The translations under genes and the position numbers were made by a program. The notes under the pieces were generated by a model. The model searched no databases. It saw only the letters and a list, made by a program, of their open reading frames with translations, and was not told the origin of the DNA. Below, in pieces: positions 1-11,302 of a DNA stretch of 64,000 nt (positions are counted from its first letter, which is position 1; the number at the start of each line of letters is the position of its first letter). The DNA is from Pyrenochaeta sp. MPI-SDFR-AT-0127 (taxonomy: Eukaryota > Ascomycota > Dothideomycetes > Pleosporales > Cucurbitariaceae), in assembly GCA_020747015.1 (NCBI GenBank), contig JAGTJM010000015.1, positions 372,001 to 436,000 of the forward strand, read 5' to 3'.

Positions 1-678
1 GCTCAATCGAATACAACGTACGCTATGGTGGTAGCTGTGGCCGCGATGCGATGTCTCTTCCTCTTGTTCTTCATGCTCATCTCGGCTTCTTCGGCCAAAC
101 ATCTTCCGGAAGACATTTCTCAGGCCGCTCTTGCGCTTCTTCTTCTGGGCAGCTTTGGTGGCACTCTCCGGTGTTGATCTAAATGGAGTGGGCGAAGGGT
201 AAGAAGTCGGCTGAATGACGCTTTCCCTCTGCATTTCGTTCACCTGGCGCGGCCTTGGCGGAGATCTTGAGGGCTGACGCTCAGAGACGCTGTCTCCTTG
301 CGGCAAACTGGCTTCTACAGGATTTGAACGCAATGCTGACGGTTGCTCTGGGATGCTTGGCGGAGGTTGTGATGGCCTCGGCGGAGTTTCTGGTCGTTGC
401 TTTTGCTCTTCAATTACGTCGTGCGGCTGCAACGAACCCTCCAGGGCGCCTTGCTCAGCGTATTCCCTCTCTTCGTCTTCGCTCAGCGGCGTATCCTCCA
501 TGATGGGAATGGGCCCACTGATTTTAAGATCGCCTCTGCGAATGGCCTCGGCCTTCCAGCTAGACCGCTGCAGAGGACTTTGCGCGCTCATGTCGGCGGC
601 TACGAAGCCTTCTCGCGTGAGCATAGAGTGCAGACTGTGACCTTCTGTAATAGATGTGGTGTGGTAGTGCTTATGCGG
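1..678 (-). CDS. Conserved fungal protein of unknown function (partial, C-terminus off window)
   Basis: The minus strand is open in one frame from about 691 to the window edge. It reads as a coherent low-complexity protein: a His/Ser/Thr-rich start (KHYHTTSITEGHSLHS), the segment MLTREGFVAADMS, then SSWKAEAIRRGDLKISGP, an acidic stretch, a long Pro/Ser/Gln-rich linker, a strongly basic patch around 110-160 (KKKRKSGLRNVFRKMFGRR) and a Glu/His-rich end. The first internal ATG is at 624-622, but the sequence upstream of it also looks coding. An acceptor at 679 (CTCAG) and a donor at 747 would join it to a two-codon exon starting at 753; this 5' end is a guess. I recognise no catalytic domain. 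The basic patch could be a nuclear localisation or membrane-binding segment (inference). Confidence 0.6.
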
Positions 679-2462
679 CTGAGATTGCGCTCAAGCAGGC
701 GGTGCAGGGAAGAACCTGGTGCGCTTGAGGAAGTCGCATCCCATTACCACCATGCAGCAAGTTATAGTACAGAATGGCCACTGCACATTAAGGTGTTTCT
801 GCACTTGTCGACAATTGAGAGAGAGAGAGAGAGAGAGTCGGTGGCGGCGGCGGCGGCACACAGACGGATGTGGGGAGGTGGAAGATGGTGTGCTAATAAT
901 ATACCTGGGCTACCTAGGTGGTGTAGCTGGGAGAATGGGAGGAGGGCTGGCAAAGAGCGACGAGGTTAAACAAAGAGGGACCCAAAGGACGAGAAATAAA
1001 ATCAAACCAGGGCGAGGGGAGGGGGCAGAGAAGGAATAAGTATCAAACAGCCAGGCCCAGCAGCGGTCATGTAGGTGGTCGATACTTTAGCCAGGGTAGG
1101 TAGGTGGGGAGAGGGCGGGAAGCTATTGATGGCGCACTTGCGAATGAAGCAGTATGACCGGCATGCCTTCACAAGAGCAGAGAACAAGCCCACGCGGAAG
1201 GGGCGGACAGGTGCTATAAAGGCATGAAAATGGGCGGGCTTGGTGGAGGCTTTGTTTGCGGGTGCAAGGCGACCGAGAGGCCGGGCCAGCGAGTGGATCA
1301 CAATGGGCAGCCCGCTTTTGCAAAGACGTGCAGCCGTCAAACCGTCTGGTGCAATCGATACGACTCACAGGCCAACGAACAAGGCCGTGCACGCGCCTTC
1401 GCTACCGTTCGGCTCACTTTTGGCTCGCGTTTGGCTCCCCCCATGCTCCCCAATGCCCCCAGTGCTCCCCAGCGCGCTCCCAAAAGCTCGCCATGGCCGA
1501 CGGTAGCTCGCCGCTTCTGAAACGCCCTCATCCCAGCCCATGGCGCCAACCGTGGGCCACGCCTTGCCGGAAGCATCCTGCCACGAAGCCACGAAGCCAC
1601 AATGGCATTGGAGGGGCCTCTGCACGCGCCATTGTCTATGCTTTGGGAACGCCCCGGCGTCGACGCGTTTCCCTGCTGGGCAAGGAACGGGTACGCGAGA
1701 CTGGCGGGCACGCATGTCATGTATCCTGGGCCGTGCATGCAGTGGTGCGTTTGAGAGCGATGCGCGGCCAAGCGCGACGTCCGAGGGCATTGGCTGCCTT
1801 CGAGGGGCACACTAGCCATGTCATTGACGGCCCTGCGTCGTCTGCAGTAGCATACCGCCCCAACAGACGTCCCTCTCCTCAGCCTGGCCGCTTTGATTGC
1901 CCGCACATGGACAGCACTCCCCCATGGGTCCCGTGGGGAAAAGCATGTCTGCGTGAGGGGCCATTGAGTGGTGCTGAGCCGATCAACGTGGCGGTCTACA
2001 GGCGCTGTGGAGAGAGGGCAGAGAGTGCGGGTGAGGTCCACCCTGCTGCTCAGCTTCTGTCCAATTCTCCATGATCCCATAGTACTTGCGCCATGTATTG
2101 GAAGCACGACTCGCCATGCTCCTCCCCGTCCCAAAACTGCACACCGTTCCCAATTGCCCACGCTCTGGGCTCATCAGTCCATCCCCAGCCGAGGCTAGCC
2201 AGAGACTCTTTCTGCTGCCAGCCCGCCCGTCTGCTACGTGCTGATGCTCGCCGCCCTCGTCTTTGGTCGTGTTCCTGTCTCGAATGGCTTTTGACGCCGA
2301 CTAATGCACCGCCTGGTGCGCCTAGTCACGCCGCATGCAAGCTGCAGCATCGCTCAAAGAGACGTCGCCTACAACTACTCCACACTGCACCGCTGGTACA
2401 CTACACGTCCCCGAGCCGGCCACGCACTCGTCATGTTACAGACTTTCCCCTCCATTGCCCCC
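679..2462. other. Intergenic region, GC-rich, no supported gene
   Basis: This 1.8 kb lies between the 5' end of the partial gene and the 3' end of the helicase gene. Overlapping open frames of about 270 codons occur on both strands (around 1256-2161). They shadow each other, have no recognisable domain and no splice logic, and reflect GC-rich composition. The left part should hold the promoter of the leftward partial gene. Confidence 0.5.
817..837. repeat. (GA)n microsatellite
   Basis: An uninterrupted GA dinucleotide run of about 21 nt, followed at once by a short GGC-rich run. It lies in the presumed upstream region of the leftward partial gene. Confidence 0.9.
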
Positions 2463-5203
2463 TCACCCACCACCCTGCCCCTCCACGTACACTTCACTTA
2501 GGTTTGGGTAACGCAAATCTGCTTTCTCTTCAAGAAACTCCATCCACCCTTTGAGGAACTTTGAGCCCCTGATTTGCCATGTTAGTACGCTGATGCTGTG
2601 GTGTAACGGTTACCGTCCAGCAAAACGGTGCTCGGAGGGCGGCACAGGCCAGGGGAGCTTGCATGGCACGGTTTCGAGTGCACCGTGTCACGCTGCAGCA
2701 AAAACGAAAAGAAATCCAGCTCCCACGTTTTCGGGAACGCAAAAATGGAATCAGCCGCTGCGCTGCGCATGCCACTGTGTGACATGTCCCTTTGCCAGAG
2801 AGTTTGTAATGACAAGGAAAAGGAAGGGGCTTCTTACTTGCTGATTGTGTCTGCGTCTCCGATCACACAAAGGTGTCGCTTCGGCCGTGTCATTGCCACT
2901 GCACCCTCTTCCATCAGTACAAGTCTACCCGATTAATGTGCTCTTGTCATGCCATGAGACGCGCCGCCGTCCTCACAACGGTGGTGGGGGGGGCACACTT
3001 ACCATTGAGACGTCTCTTCTCGCCCAAGAACCCAACCTCGTGGTCTGGATTGCTGCGAACCGTACTGACCACCACAGCTTCTTTTTCGCGTCCCTGGAAT
3101 CCGTCTACCGAGCCGAGCTCGATGCCGGGGTATGCTTCTTTAAGCATTCCAGCTAAGAGCGCCAGCTAGATTAACAAAACCGTCAGCCATCGTATAGGCG
3201 GGGTACTCAGATCTATGCGCGATTCGTTTCCGAAATTGGCAGGGGAGCAGAGAGATGCGTACCTGTGCATTGTATGGCGTAACTACGGCGATGTCTTCTG
3301 CCTTCACGCCAGCATTGATCAAATTACCGACATGCATCTTCACCAATGCCGCTTCTGCTTCGTTCGACTTGCTGTCTCCAAGACTCATGCCCTTCCCACC
3401 TTTCCCAATCACTCCTTCGTCTTCCACCTTCTCCGCAAAGTCGCCGCCTTGCGTGTCCCAGAAGACCAAGGGCTCGCGCGTGTCTTCTGTATCCGTGACT
3501 TCGTAGGGTAGATCCTTCAGCAGCCGCTCCTTGACCAAGTCGGCCGCTATAAGTTTCGAATCATATAGCTCATCGCTCGGGAAGCGCATGATCTTCTCAT
3601 GCATCCGATATTGCGTAGTCAACATACGCTTAATCGACGGACCGTGCAGTGCGAGCAGGCGGTCAAAGAGAGTTGTTTCCAACGTCATGCTCTCTACCGG
3701 CTTTCCAGAAGCCTTCTCCGCATTGTCTCCTCCAGCACTGTCCTTCTTATCCCTGCCCTTTTTTGCATCCTTCTTTGCCACCTTGGACTCTCGGGAGTTC
3801 AGGGACTTGATAGTAGGCGGCAGCTGCAAGTGGTCACCCGCAAGCACCAGCTTGTTCGCTTTGACCCAAAGGAGTGGCACCCAGCATTGCGCTTCCAAGG
3901 CCTGACTCGCTTCGTCTACAATGACAGCATCAAATTCCTGCCCCTTTAGATGGAATCCTCCTGCTCCATGTAGTGTTGCAAGCACAACTTTACTCCCGTC
4001 AACCAGGTTTTTGACGCAGCCCTTCTCGCGCTCTCTAAACTCCTGCCGCAGGTCTTTTAGCTCAGTGTAGATCTGCCGTCGCTCTTTGGCATTGCGTGTC
4101 TTGCGGATTGAAGACTGCTTGTCGTCCATTTCTTTTCGGACATCTTGAACAAGCGCTGCTGCTTCAGAAGTTCGCGTAAGTACGTCCAATGAGTGATTCA
4201 ATACCGAGGGGAGTAGGCGGGCCGGGTGCCCCAAGCGGACCATTGAGACTTTGTGGGAGGCAAGCCGCTCAACAATGTTGTCAACTGAGATGTTGGAAGG
4301 CCCACATACGAGAAGTCGAAGCTTCTGTTTCAGGAGCTGTAGGATGAGCTCGATCAGGGTATGTGTCTTTCCTGTGCCTGGCGGGCCGTGGATCAAAGCA
4401 ACCTCTCGAGATGCTAGAGCGAACCTAATGGCCTCCTTCTGACTGTCGTTAAGCGAGGGATCATTCCACTCAAGCTTGTGCAGCGGGTTGGTGGGGTCAT
4501 TGAGATCTGCAGGTAGAGGCGTAGGCGATGCTTGTCCAAATAGCACACGCATAAAGGGTGTGTACTCTTGATCTCCAAACTTTTGGAGCTTAGTCATTGT
4601 CTGGTTCATCCTATTCAAGACATGAGCATCAGGTGTGAAGAAAACCATATATTGTAGCGAAGACGTACCTCTTGTAAGTAACGTCGTTCGCAAGCTTGAC
4701 TCTAATACTCTAATCAGCTTCTTCGTCCTCGTACAGCTACAACACTCATCAAGGACTGACATCCAAAGCTTTCCCCCACTCGGCACATCCGCATCCTCCT
4801 TATCCAGCACAATCTCTACATTCTCCCTCCTAACCCTTAATACCACACCCTCAGCGCCCTTCTTCACCAGCTCTTTCTTCTCCGTCTTCTTCGCACTCCC
4901 GCTGGGCTGCTCCTGCACCGCCACGATATCGCCCACCCGTATCCCATGCTCAGGAATATCCGGCTTGTCGCCTTTAGCAACGACTGCCGAATCCAACGCG
5001 AGCTCCACCACCGTCTTGCCCCCGAGCCCTGTCCGTAGAGAAGACACAGTCAGGTTCAGGATAGCGAGGCCCGCCCTCGCCAGTGCGCTGGGTGTGTGCG
5101 ACGAGAGAAGCGCATTTGTTTCTGAAAGCTCGGCCTGCAGCTCAGCATCGAGAAGCGTGAGTTGCGACGCCGCGAATGAAGGGATATCTGTAGGTTTTGG
5201 CAT
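2463..5203 (-). CDS. hcs1: UPF1-like superfamily 1 DNA/RNA helicase, Hcs1/SMUBP2 type
   Basis: Six exons: 5203-4761, 4701-4669, 4610-3263, 3165-3003, 2898-2838 and 2568-2463, giving 717 aa, the usual size for fungal Hcs1. Visible motifs are Walker A GPPGTGKTHTLIEL, Walker B VIVDEASQALEAQCW, GDHLQLPPT, TTQYRMHEKIMRFPS, VVTPYNAQ, VDGFQGREKEAVVVS and, after splicing, NVAMTRPKRHLCVIGD. The C-terminal exon gives the family ending GSKFLKGWMEFLEE. Introns 1 and 2 (59 and 58 nt) flank a 33-nt exon reading VKLANDVTYKR. Because 59+58 is divisible by three and both stay open, an unspliced reading also runs through. The last intron is unusually long (269 nt) with a perfect TACTAAC branch site. The family comprises ATP-dependent 5'-3' helicases (yeast DNA helicase A, human IGHMBP2). 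The start is the first ATG, giving MPKPTDIPSF. Confidence 0.93.
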
Positions 5204-5757
5204 GGTTTCGGATCAGGTAGTTGGAATGTCAGTGCGTGAGACCTGGGAATATTGTTTTGGATGTGGTTCAATTGCACCGAGCACCGAACTTTTGGTGGGA
5301 TGGTGGGGTCTGCGCAATCGAAGGAGCCCGCGACTTTTATTCACACTGCCGCTCCTGCTGGTAATCACAAGCCTGAAACGTGCGCGTTGAGGTAATCACA
5401 TAGTCGATTTGAAGATCGCTTGGCCTATTGTGCAGCTTCTCCGTGAGATAGGTGTATAAGTATACTTGGGTGGTGTGAAAGCAAGCTTCAAGGCGCGTCA
5501 CCAAGGCGTTCCTTCAATGCCCCTCAGGCTCAAAATGGCTACTCTAAGATGGCGCAGCATATTTTCTGTGCTTATACGCCACACATAAAATCTGTAAACA
5601 AGTAGAAGAATGATACATATAAATTTGCTTCATTGATTTAAACCAAAATAGACGCGGTTTCTCGTCATTCCCATTCGCCCCAGCCAAAGCCACCAGATTA
5701 GACACTCACTTTCGTTGACTCGGAACGAGACCATCATGCAGTGATTTACCTAGATAC
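5204..5757. other. Intergenic region upstream of the helicase gene
   Basis: About 550 nt between the helicase start and the solo LTR. No supported coding frame. It should contain the helicase promoter; no motif stands out. Confidence 0.5.
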
Positions 5758-6055
5758 TGTAACGAACGTCACATAGAAATAGAGACGCACACGCGTTCCT
5801 ATAAGAAGGGAGGTTTATTTAGAGGATATCGGACCTACCTCTAATACTATCCCGATTAGGCCCTGTTACCCCTATTTCTCTGTATATAAGTATAGCTCTT
5901 TAGTAGTAGATAGTAGGATAAGTTCTTCTTATCCTTCTATACTAGACCTATAGGAATAGAGGTGTTCCTAGTTATCCCCCGCAGCACGCACTCCTATATG
6001 CCTTTGAGTTGCACTCGGATCCGTTTCGGAACCCTTTAGCGCCTGTGTCGTTACA
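5758..6055. mobile_element. Solo LTR of a retrotransposon with 5-bp target-site duplication
   Basis: The element begins TGTAACG and ends CGTTACA, the TG..CA ends with short inverted termini expected of an LTR. The pentamer GATAC lies directly on both sides (5753-5757 and 6056-6060), the 4-6 bp target duplication left by LTR retrotransposons. Inside is an AT-rich core with a TATATAAG box near 5883 and a perfect 7-bp hairpin (GGATAAG/CTTATCC). At 298 bp it has LTR size. No gag or pol sequence adjoins it, so it is most simply a solo LTR left by recombination between two LTRs. Copia or gypsy origin cannot be decided from the LTR alone. Confidence 0.85.
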
Positions 6056-6421
6056 GATACATATGAAATGGCAAGGCAATCTTAAGTAATCCTAACTATG
6101 TGTTGCTCCGAAATTGATATACTCCCGCTTTGAATAGGCGAAGACGAATGATTAGGAGGAAGAAGAATTGTGCTACTTGCAGTATATCAGCGAACTCCCA
6201 AAGAGCTTAGATTTGTAGATAGATACGACGACCGGCAGGGACTTCTTCATTTCAGCAGGAACACTGGCATTAGAACACAATCTGAATTTAGTCACCAACA
6301 CAGCCAGCCATTCTCATCACTCCAACAACGATTCCTTAAATGCAAAGTTGAATTTCAAAACAATAGTGCTCCAGATCGGACAACACTGGGTATTTCACTA
6401 AAACTCCAATAACAGAGCCCC
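6056..6421. other. Intergenic region between solo LTR and ferric reductase 3' end
   Basis: About 365 nt. An 80-codon frame at 6170-6412 on the plus strand has no ATG at its start and no recognisable domain. I see nothing else supported. Confidence 0.5.
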
Positions 6422-8627
6422 TTACCACGAGAAAGCCTCGACATCCAACTCCCAGGTTGCGCCACCCTCTCTGCCTTTCCGTGACACCAAACTCCTCACA
6501 TCATCGCAAAGTCCACCAGGCCCACAGACCACAACACCAATCCTTTTCCAGCCCTCGGCTTCTTCCTTATCTAGTGTACTGGCCACGTCGAGTCTTCCGC
6601 CGACTGAAACATCTTTCTCCCTAAGGCCTTGAAGCACATCGCCGAGATCATTCACGAGGCCCTGCGCAGAAGCTTTGGTGGTCCAATAAAGCTTGACATT
6701 GGGGTGGTACGCAATGAAAGGGAGCACGGCTGTGATGCCGATACCACCCGCAATAAGGATGAGGCGATCGGTCTTAAGCACACTTGCAGTGGAGTTGTTT
6801 GGGTAAGGCCCATCGAGTAGTGTAAGCAGTGAAGCATGTTCGTTGAGAGCCTTGGTTAGGCCAGTAGACTTGCGCACGTAGAGTGATATGCCTGCTGTGC
6901 TTCCGCCATGCGTGCTAGGCCTGGTAACAGTGGCTGAAGGGCCATTCTTCTCAGCTGCACCGCTCTTCTCGATATCATCAGCGGAGTGCTGCGATCCAGA
7001 TGATGAGCTGGAGGCGGTGACGCTATGACCTCGTGACTGTAGGAGCGCAGTTGGAATGACAGAGAAGGGATGGTTCTCCCATGGTCGCAAGGGGTTGAGC
7101 GTAGGGAAATAGGCATAAGTATGTCGTCCGGGAATAGCTCGCCATCTGATATCCTTGACGTCGATTCTCACAATGTCCTCAGTGATTTGTGTGACTTCCG
7201 CCTTGCGCCTACCATTCTTCAGAATACGTCCAACTCGAATCACCCGATCGAAGAACCACACTCCACATGCAGTGTAGAGCCAGATTTCGTATCCCCATTT
7301 TCTGGTGAACAAAAGTTCGACGTGATACCACGAACCAGCGATGACAAAGACTGCCATGATAATGTGGATAATTAGGAAGATCTCGTAGCTCAGACGACGG
7401 AAGTAAAGTGTGGAGATGACGACCATGATAACGCAGGCTAAGGTAGCGACGATGCCCCAGATCCAGTATGGTTCCTTTTGCTCAGCATCGACTGAGCCTT
7501 GCCTCTTGTACAGCATAAACTCCAAGATTGAGTGAAGGATGACTTGGAGTGTAAAGACTCTTGCAACCCATCTGTGCAGCAGAAGGTAGGTTGAGTGACT
7601 CCAGTCTGTAAGCCACAAGAGGATATTATTGCGGCCAGCAAACAGGATGGTAAGTGGTGCTAGGGCAAAGGCCAAGACACCCGTTCGAGCAGAAATGTAT
7701 GCCATCATCTCTTGCCAGCGGTTGGGGAACCATGCGTTGGAAGGATACTGGAAGGAGTGATATCCCGCAGCTGTTGCAACGATGTTTATGACAATGAATA
7801 TGATAATGTACATTGTTTGGCCCAGTGTGGGGACATTGCCAAGCGAGAATGGTAGGGCGCGAACATGGTAAGTTCCAATGAGGGACGGCCATACAATGCG
7901 TGGTTTGAGCTTGTCAATGATAGTTGATCCAAAGGGTAGATAGTTGAGGGCGGTGATGAATATGGGAGTCGCGAAGCCGACAACCAAAAGGATGATGCTT
8001 TAATAATGTCAGTATGCACAACTGACCACAGTGAGAGTACGGAAAAGAAATCTTACCCATATTTCGAGTGATTGGTCTCAGCGAGCTCAAAATGTTGCAG
8101 CGCTCCACGCGTTGATTCCCAGGCTTCTGGGTCATACAAAGCAGTGAAGTTCAGTACCTCATCCTCTTCCAGTGCCCTGTTTGGTGGCGCCTGCCCTTCC
8201 ATCTGGAACAGTGTCTCCTGGTATGTCCACTTGGGCTCGAGCTTATTACCTCGAACGCTCTTGGTGGCTCTCTCTGCCCAATACGCTTCCAACTTGAACT
8301 TTGAAATGTCCGTGCAGGTTTGGTTGATGCAATAAGCCAGTGTGGTGAGCCAGGCTGTATCTTGTGCATAGCATTCAGGAGATGTGGCGCTACTGCCATG
8401 GTGGCCTCCCCCGGCGTGGTCCATGGAGGTACATTCTAGATGAGCACTTGCGAATTGATCTCGGCAGGCGAATGCACAGTTGGGCTGATACACTGTGCGG
8501 GGTTAGTGTGGAACCTTTATTCTGCGGAAAGCCTCAAAATCTTACTGGGAATATGGTATCCGATGAGAGCTGAGGCTGTACCAGACAGCACAAGAGCCAT
8601 AAGGCTCATAGACGGCAGTGTCCTCAT
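6422..8627 (-). CDS. Ferric-chelate reductase (FRE/NOX-type, secretory signal peptide)
   Basis: Three exons: 8627-8546, 8492-8057 and 7997-6422, total 697 aa, with introns of 53 and 59 nt. The N-terminus (MRTLPSMSLMALVLSGTASA) is a signal peptide. A Cys-rich lumenal/extracellular segment follows (about residues 30-165), then multiple membrane spans. Two H-x13-H pairs (HRWVARVFTLQVILH and HIIMAVFVIAGSWYH) are the bis-heme ligands of the ferric reductase domain. The FAD motif HPFSVIP and the NAD-binding motif AGGIGITAVLPF, with VVCGPGGLCDDV near the end, complete the reductase. The enzyme reduces extracellular Fe(III) with cytosolic NADPH to feed high-affinity iron uptake (family knowledge). 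I saw no clear GATA-factor site cluster upstream, so iron regulation is only presumed. The start is the ATG that supplies the signal peptide. Confidence 0.93.
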
Positions 8628-9804
8628 GGCTGTTGTAGCACTGACGAACAAGAATCCAGACGATTGTCAAATGGCAAAGTGCGGTGCTCCCACAATTGCT
8701 ATATACCCATCCCAGGTTGCTGGGTCCGTTCCAGACCATCTTGGGAGAACGAAGGTGTGACTTTGGTTTCCGCCATTGTGCTCAAGTGGCACCTGCAGGC
8801 GGTAAACGTGCTCAGGTTCATAGTGACATGGTATGTCGCCCCGCCTGTTCAAACCGTTTTCGCCTGGGAAACTTGCTCAGTCTGGAGGGGGAGGGTCTAG
8901 ATGCTGCCATGTCGAGCGAGAACCGAGCGAATCAAATCCAAGGTATAAGTAGAAATATGAAACGGTGAGAGTTGTAGGGTACAAAACTAGCTCACCTGCA
9001 TATATCCGTACTTAGCGGCTTGGCTAGTGCCATCATAAGTGTATCTAGAAAGTCTGCACAACGATGCTTACTGCAATTCAGAACTTTTAATTGGGCAGAG
9101 AATATTTCATAAGACTCTCAGATTGCTTCCGGCCCAGTGGTAGCTAATCCCTGTGGTAATCCTAGTGGGTGGATCTTGGAATGAGCTTCTTATACCGCTT
9201 GCAGGCCAAAGGATGGTCACAGCAAGCAGTATTAGACAAAGAGCACACATTCTCCTTGGAATAGATTTTCTTACTTTCTCAATTAATGCGGGAAGTACAG
9301 AACGTCTTCAGCCTGCGAGTTCAATAATTTCTTGCGCTCGATGGAGTTTCGGAACGTATCATAGTGGGCTGCGAGTCGTAACAGAGATGGGTTTCAATCC
9401 TTTCAAGAGCATAGGGATATGACTGAAGAACCAAATTAGTCGACTTGACTTTGAAACACTCGAGGTATACAAGACCTTGGGAAGGCTTTCCAATAGTCTC
9501 CCGGTAACATGTTGGTCCGAACAAGTGAATTTGTCAGTCAGCCTACGACACTTGGCTACGAATATTCAATGACATATCGAAAACTAGGCGGTTTGAGGTA
9601 CAGTAGCCCATTAAATCACCTAACAGGTTTTCCAAGATGTTTGGGCAGGATTACTGTATAATTGAATTTGCGACTTTCCTTGCCCTTATCATTCAGCTAG
9701 CTAATGGTACGTCACATATCCAGATGATGATAATGCAAAGCTACAATGGCCGTCTATCGCATAGCTAAGCAGCAAAATATGGAGACATCTTGCTCGAACA
9801 ACAT
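8628..9804. other. Intergenic region, no supported gene
   Basis: About 1.2 kb upstream of the ferric reductase and downstream of the HAD gene. Short frames on both strands (for example 9153-9422 plus) show no domain or splice support. Confidence 0.5.
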
Positions 9805-10753
9805 TCACAGCCTAGCCTTATCATCCAACAACTGAATCCCCGCTTCCCTCTCCAACTGCTTGACCGCATCCTTCGTTTTCCCCAAATCAACCTTGATAGT
9901 CCTCAGCCCCGTCTTCTTCGCAAACTTGAGATTAATACCAATATCGTCCAAAAACAGCGTGTCTTCAGCCGTAACACGACCCATCCCCTTCGCCTGGCTA
10001 ATCTTATCCATCTCGCTGACCGCCAGCTTATACGCCGCGGGATCCGGTTTGCGCACGCCGACGACCGCCGAGCCAAGGAAAATGTCAAACGCCGTTGTGA
10101 TGTCTTTGGAATCATTTGCGTAAGGGTTGGGTGCGGGTGCATGGATTAAATCTTTGGTGAAGAGCACGCCTTCGTCGTCGAGAATGCCGGTTGGGAAGGA
10201 GACGTTGTTGCTGAATGCGCCGAGGACGAATTTCCCGCTTTGCTTTAGTTTTCGCAGCGCTGGGTACATGTATGGATCTGGTGCTCTGCTGATCTTCATC
10301 ATGCGCCAGAATAATCGCTTCGCGTCGATTTCTGGAACGCGCAGAGAACCGCCGTCAATGGCTTGCCCGCCACCTGCGCTCTTTTGTTTGGCAAGCTTTT
10401 GTAGGTATTCAGACCATACTTCTGGCCTTGATAACTGCTTCTTGAACGATACGAACCAGTCGTCATCTAGGACGACTTCGCCCCGCTCGATTAGCTGCCA
10501 TGCGCCGGTGTCATGAGGGCCTTTTTGGATTGCGTAATTGATGTAACCAGTGGGAATATTGTTTTCAATTTCATAGTCGAGAATGGCTTGGAAAGGGCTG
10601 ATCACCTAAAACCGAGGCTGATTAGCAATATATCCAATACTGTGTCTGCGAAGAGCTCATAGAGGCGGGGTGTGAAGCGGCCCGAAATATACGTACAACT
10701 ACGCCTCCAATATCGAACAGGATAGCCTTGGGCGGTTTCGGTGAAGAAGACAT
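9805..10753 (-). CDS. HAD-superfamily hydrolase (epoxide-hydrolase N-domain/ACAD10-like)
   Basis: Two exons: 10753-10697 (19 codons) and 10605-9805, total 285 aa; the 91-nt intron falls just after motif I. Motif I is AILFDIGGVV, motif II is the FVLGAFSNN strand-turn, the lysine region is VGVRKPDPAAYKLA, and motif IV is TLFLDDIGINLKFAKKTG. This order matches subfamily IA HAD proteins such as the N-terminal domain of soluble epoxide hydrolase. Motif I reads DxG rather than DxD, so the usual general acid/base aspartate is replaced by Gly. That variant occurs in this branch and makes a classical phosphatase activity uncertain. The substrate is unknown. Confidence 0.87.
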
Positions 10754-11302
10754 GTTGATAGAGGATGTGAAGAGAGTGAATAAGCTACCGGGGGATCATG
10801 GCGGTTTGTAGCAAGCCATCATAGTCGTTGTTATAAGGGAGTCGTAGAAGTTCCAAGGGACCTCGGCAATTCGCGATTGGGGAAAAGCTTTATCGATAAC
10901 ACGGCTTCGTTCACAATTGGCCCGTTTCCATCAACACACTGTGGGCGCCCGAGGATACGAAGCTTTTTGCTGCTTGGGAACAAAACTTTGCGTGGATGTG
11001 AGAGCAAGCCTCCAGTAGAGACAGTTATATTCATTGTGATATAGACAACGCCCACGCAATGTAATTCCACCCGGATATCAATGCAGATTATGGTATGAAA
11101 TGTTATGCCAGGGCCGTGGCCAGCATTTTCAGCTGGCCGAATATGTACCTAAGGAACCGCGTAAACGAATCGATCTCTTTCAAATCAGAGTAAAGTGCAG
11201 CGCAGCGCTAGATAACGAAAAAAATATACCAGTCAAACCACGAACCGTCTACAAAACCCCCCGGATGTCTGCCGCCGCAGCAAATCTTCGCACAAGTGAG
11301 GT
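10754..11302. other. Intergenic region, no supported gene
   Basis: About 550 nt between the HAD gene start and the 3' end of the LRR protein gene. Two short opposing frames lack any recognisable feature. Confidence 0.5.

Noticed and set aside
1256..2161. Opposing open frames of 272 and 274 codons
   Set aside because: They overlap on opposite strands in GC-rich DNA, have no domain or conserved motif, and look like composition effects.
2590..2700. tRNA-like string (TGGTGTAACGGTTA with GGTTTCGAGTGC downstream)
   Set aside because: No matching 7-bp acceptor stem or anticodon arm can be drawn, and the stretch lies inside the 269-nt intron of the helicase gene.
3140..5203. Uninterrupted 687-codon reading of the helicase exon region
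   Set aside because: It reads through two introns and past a donor at 3262; family motifs require the six-exon model.
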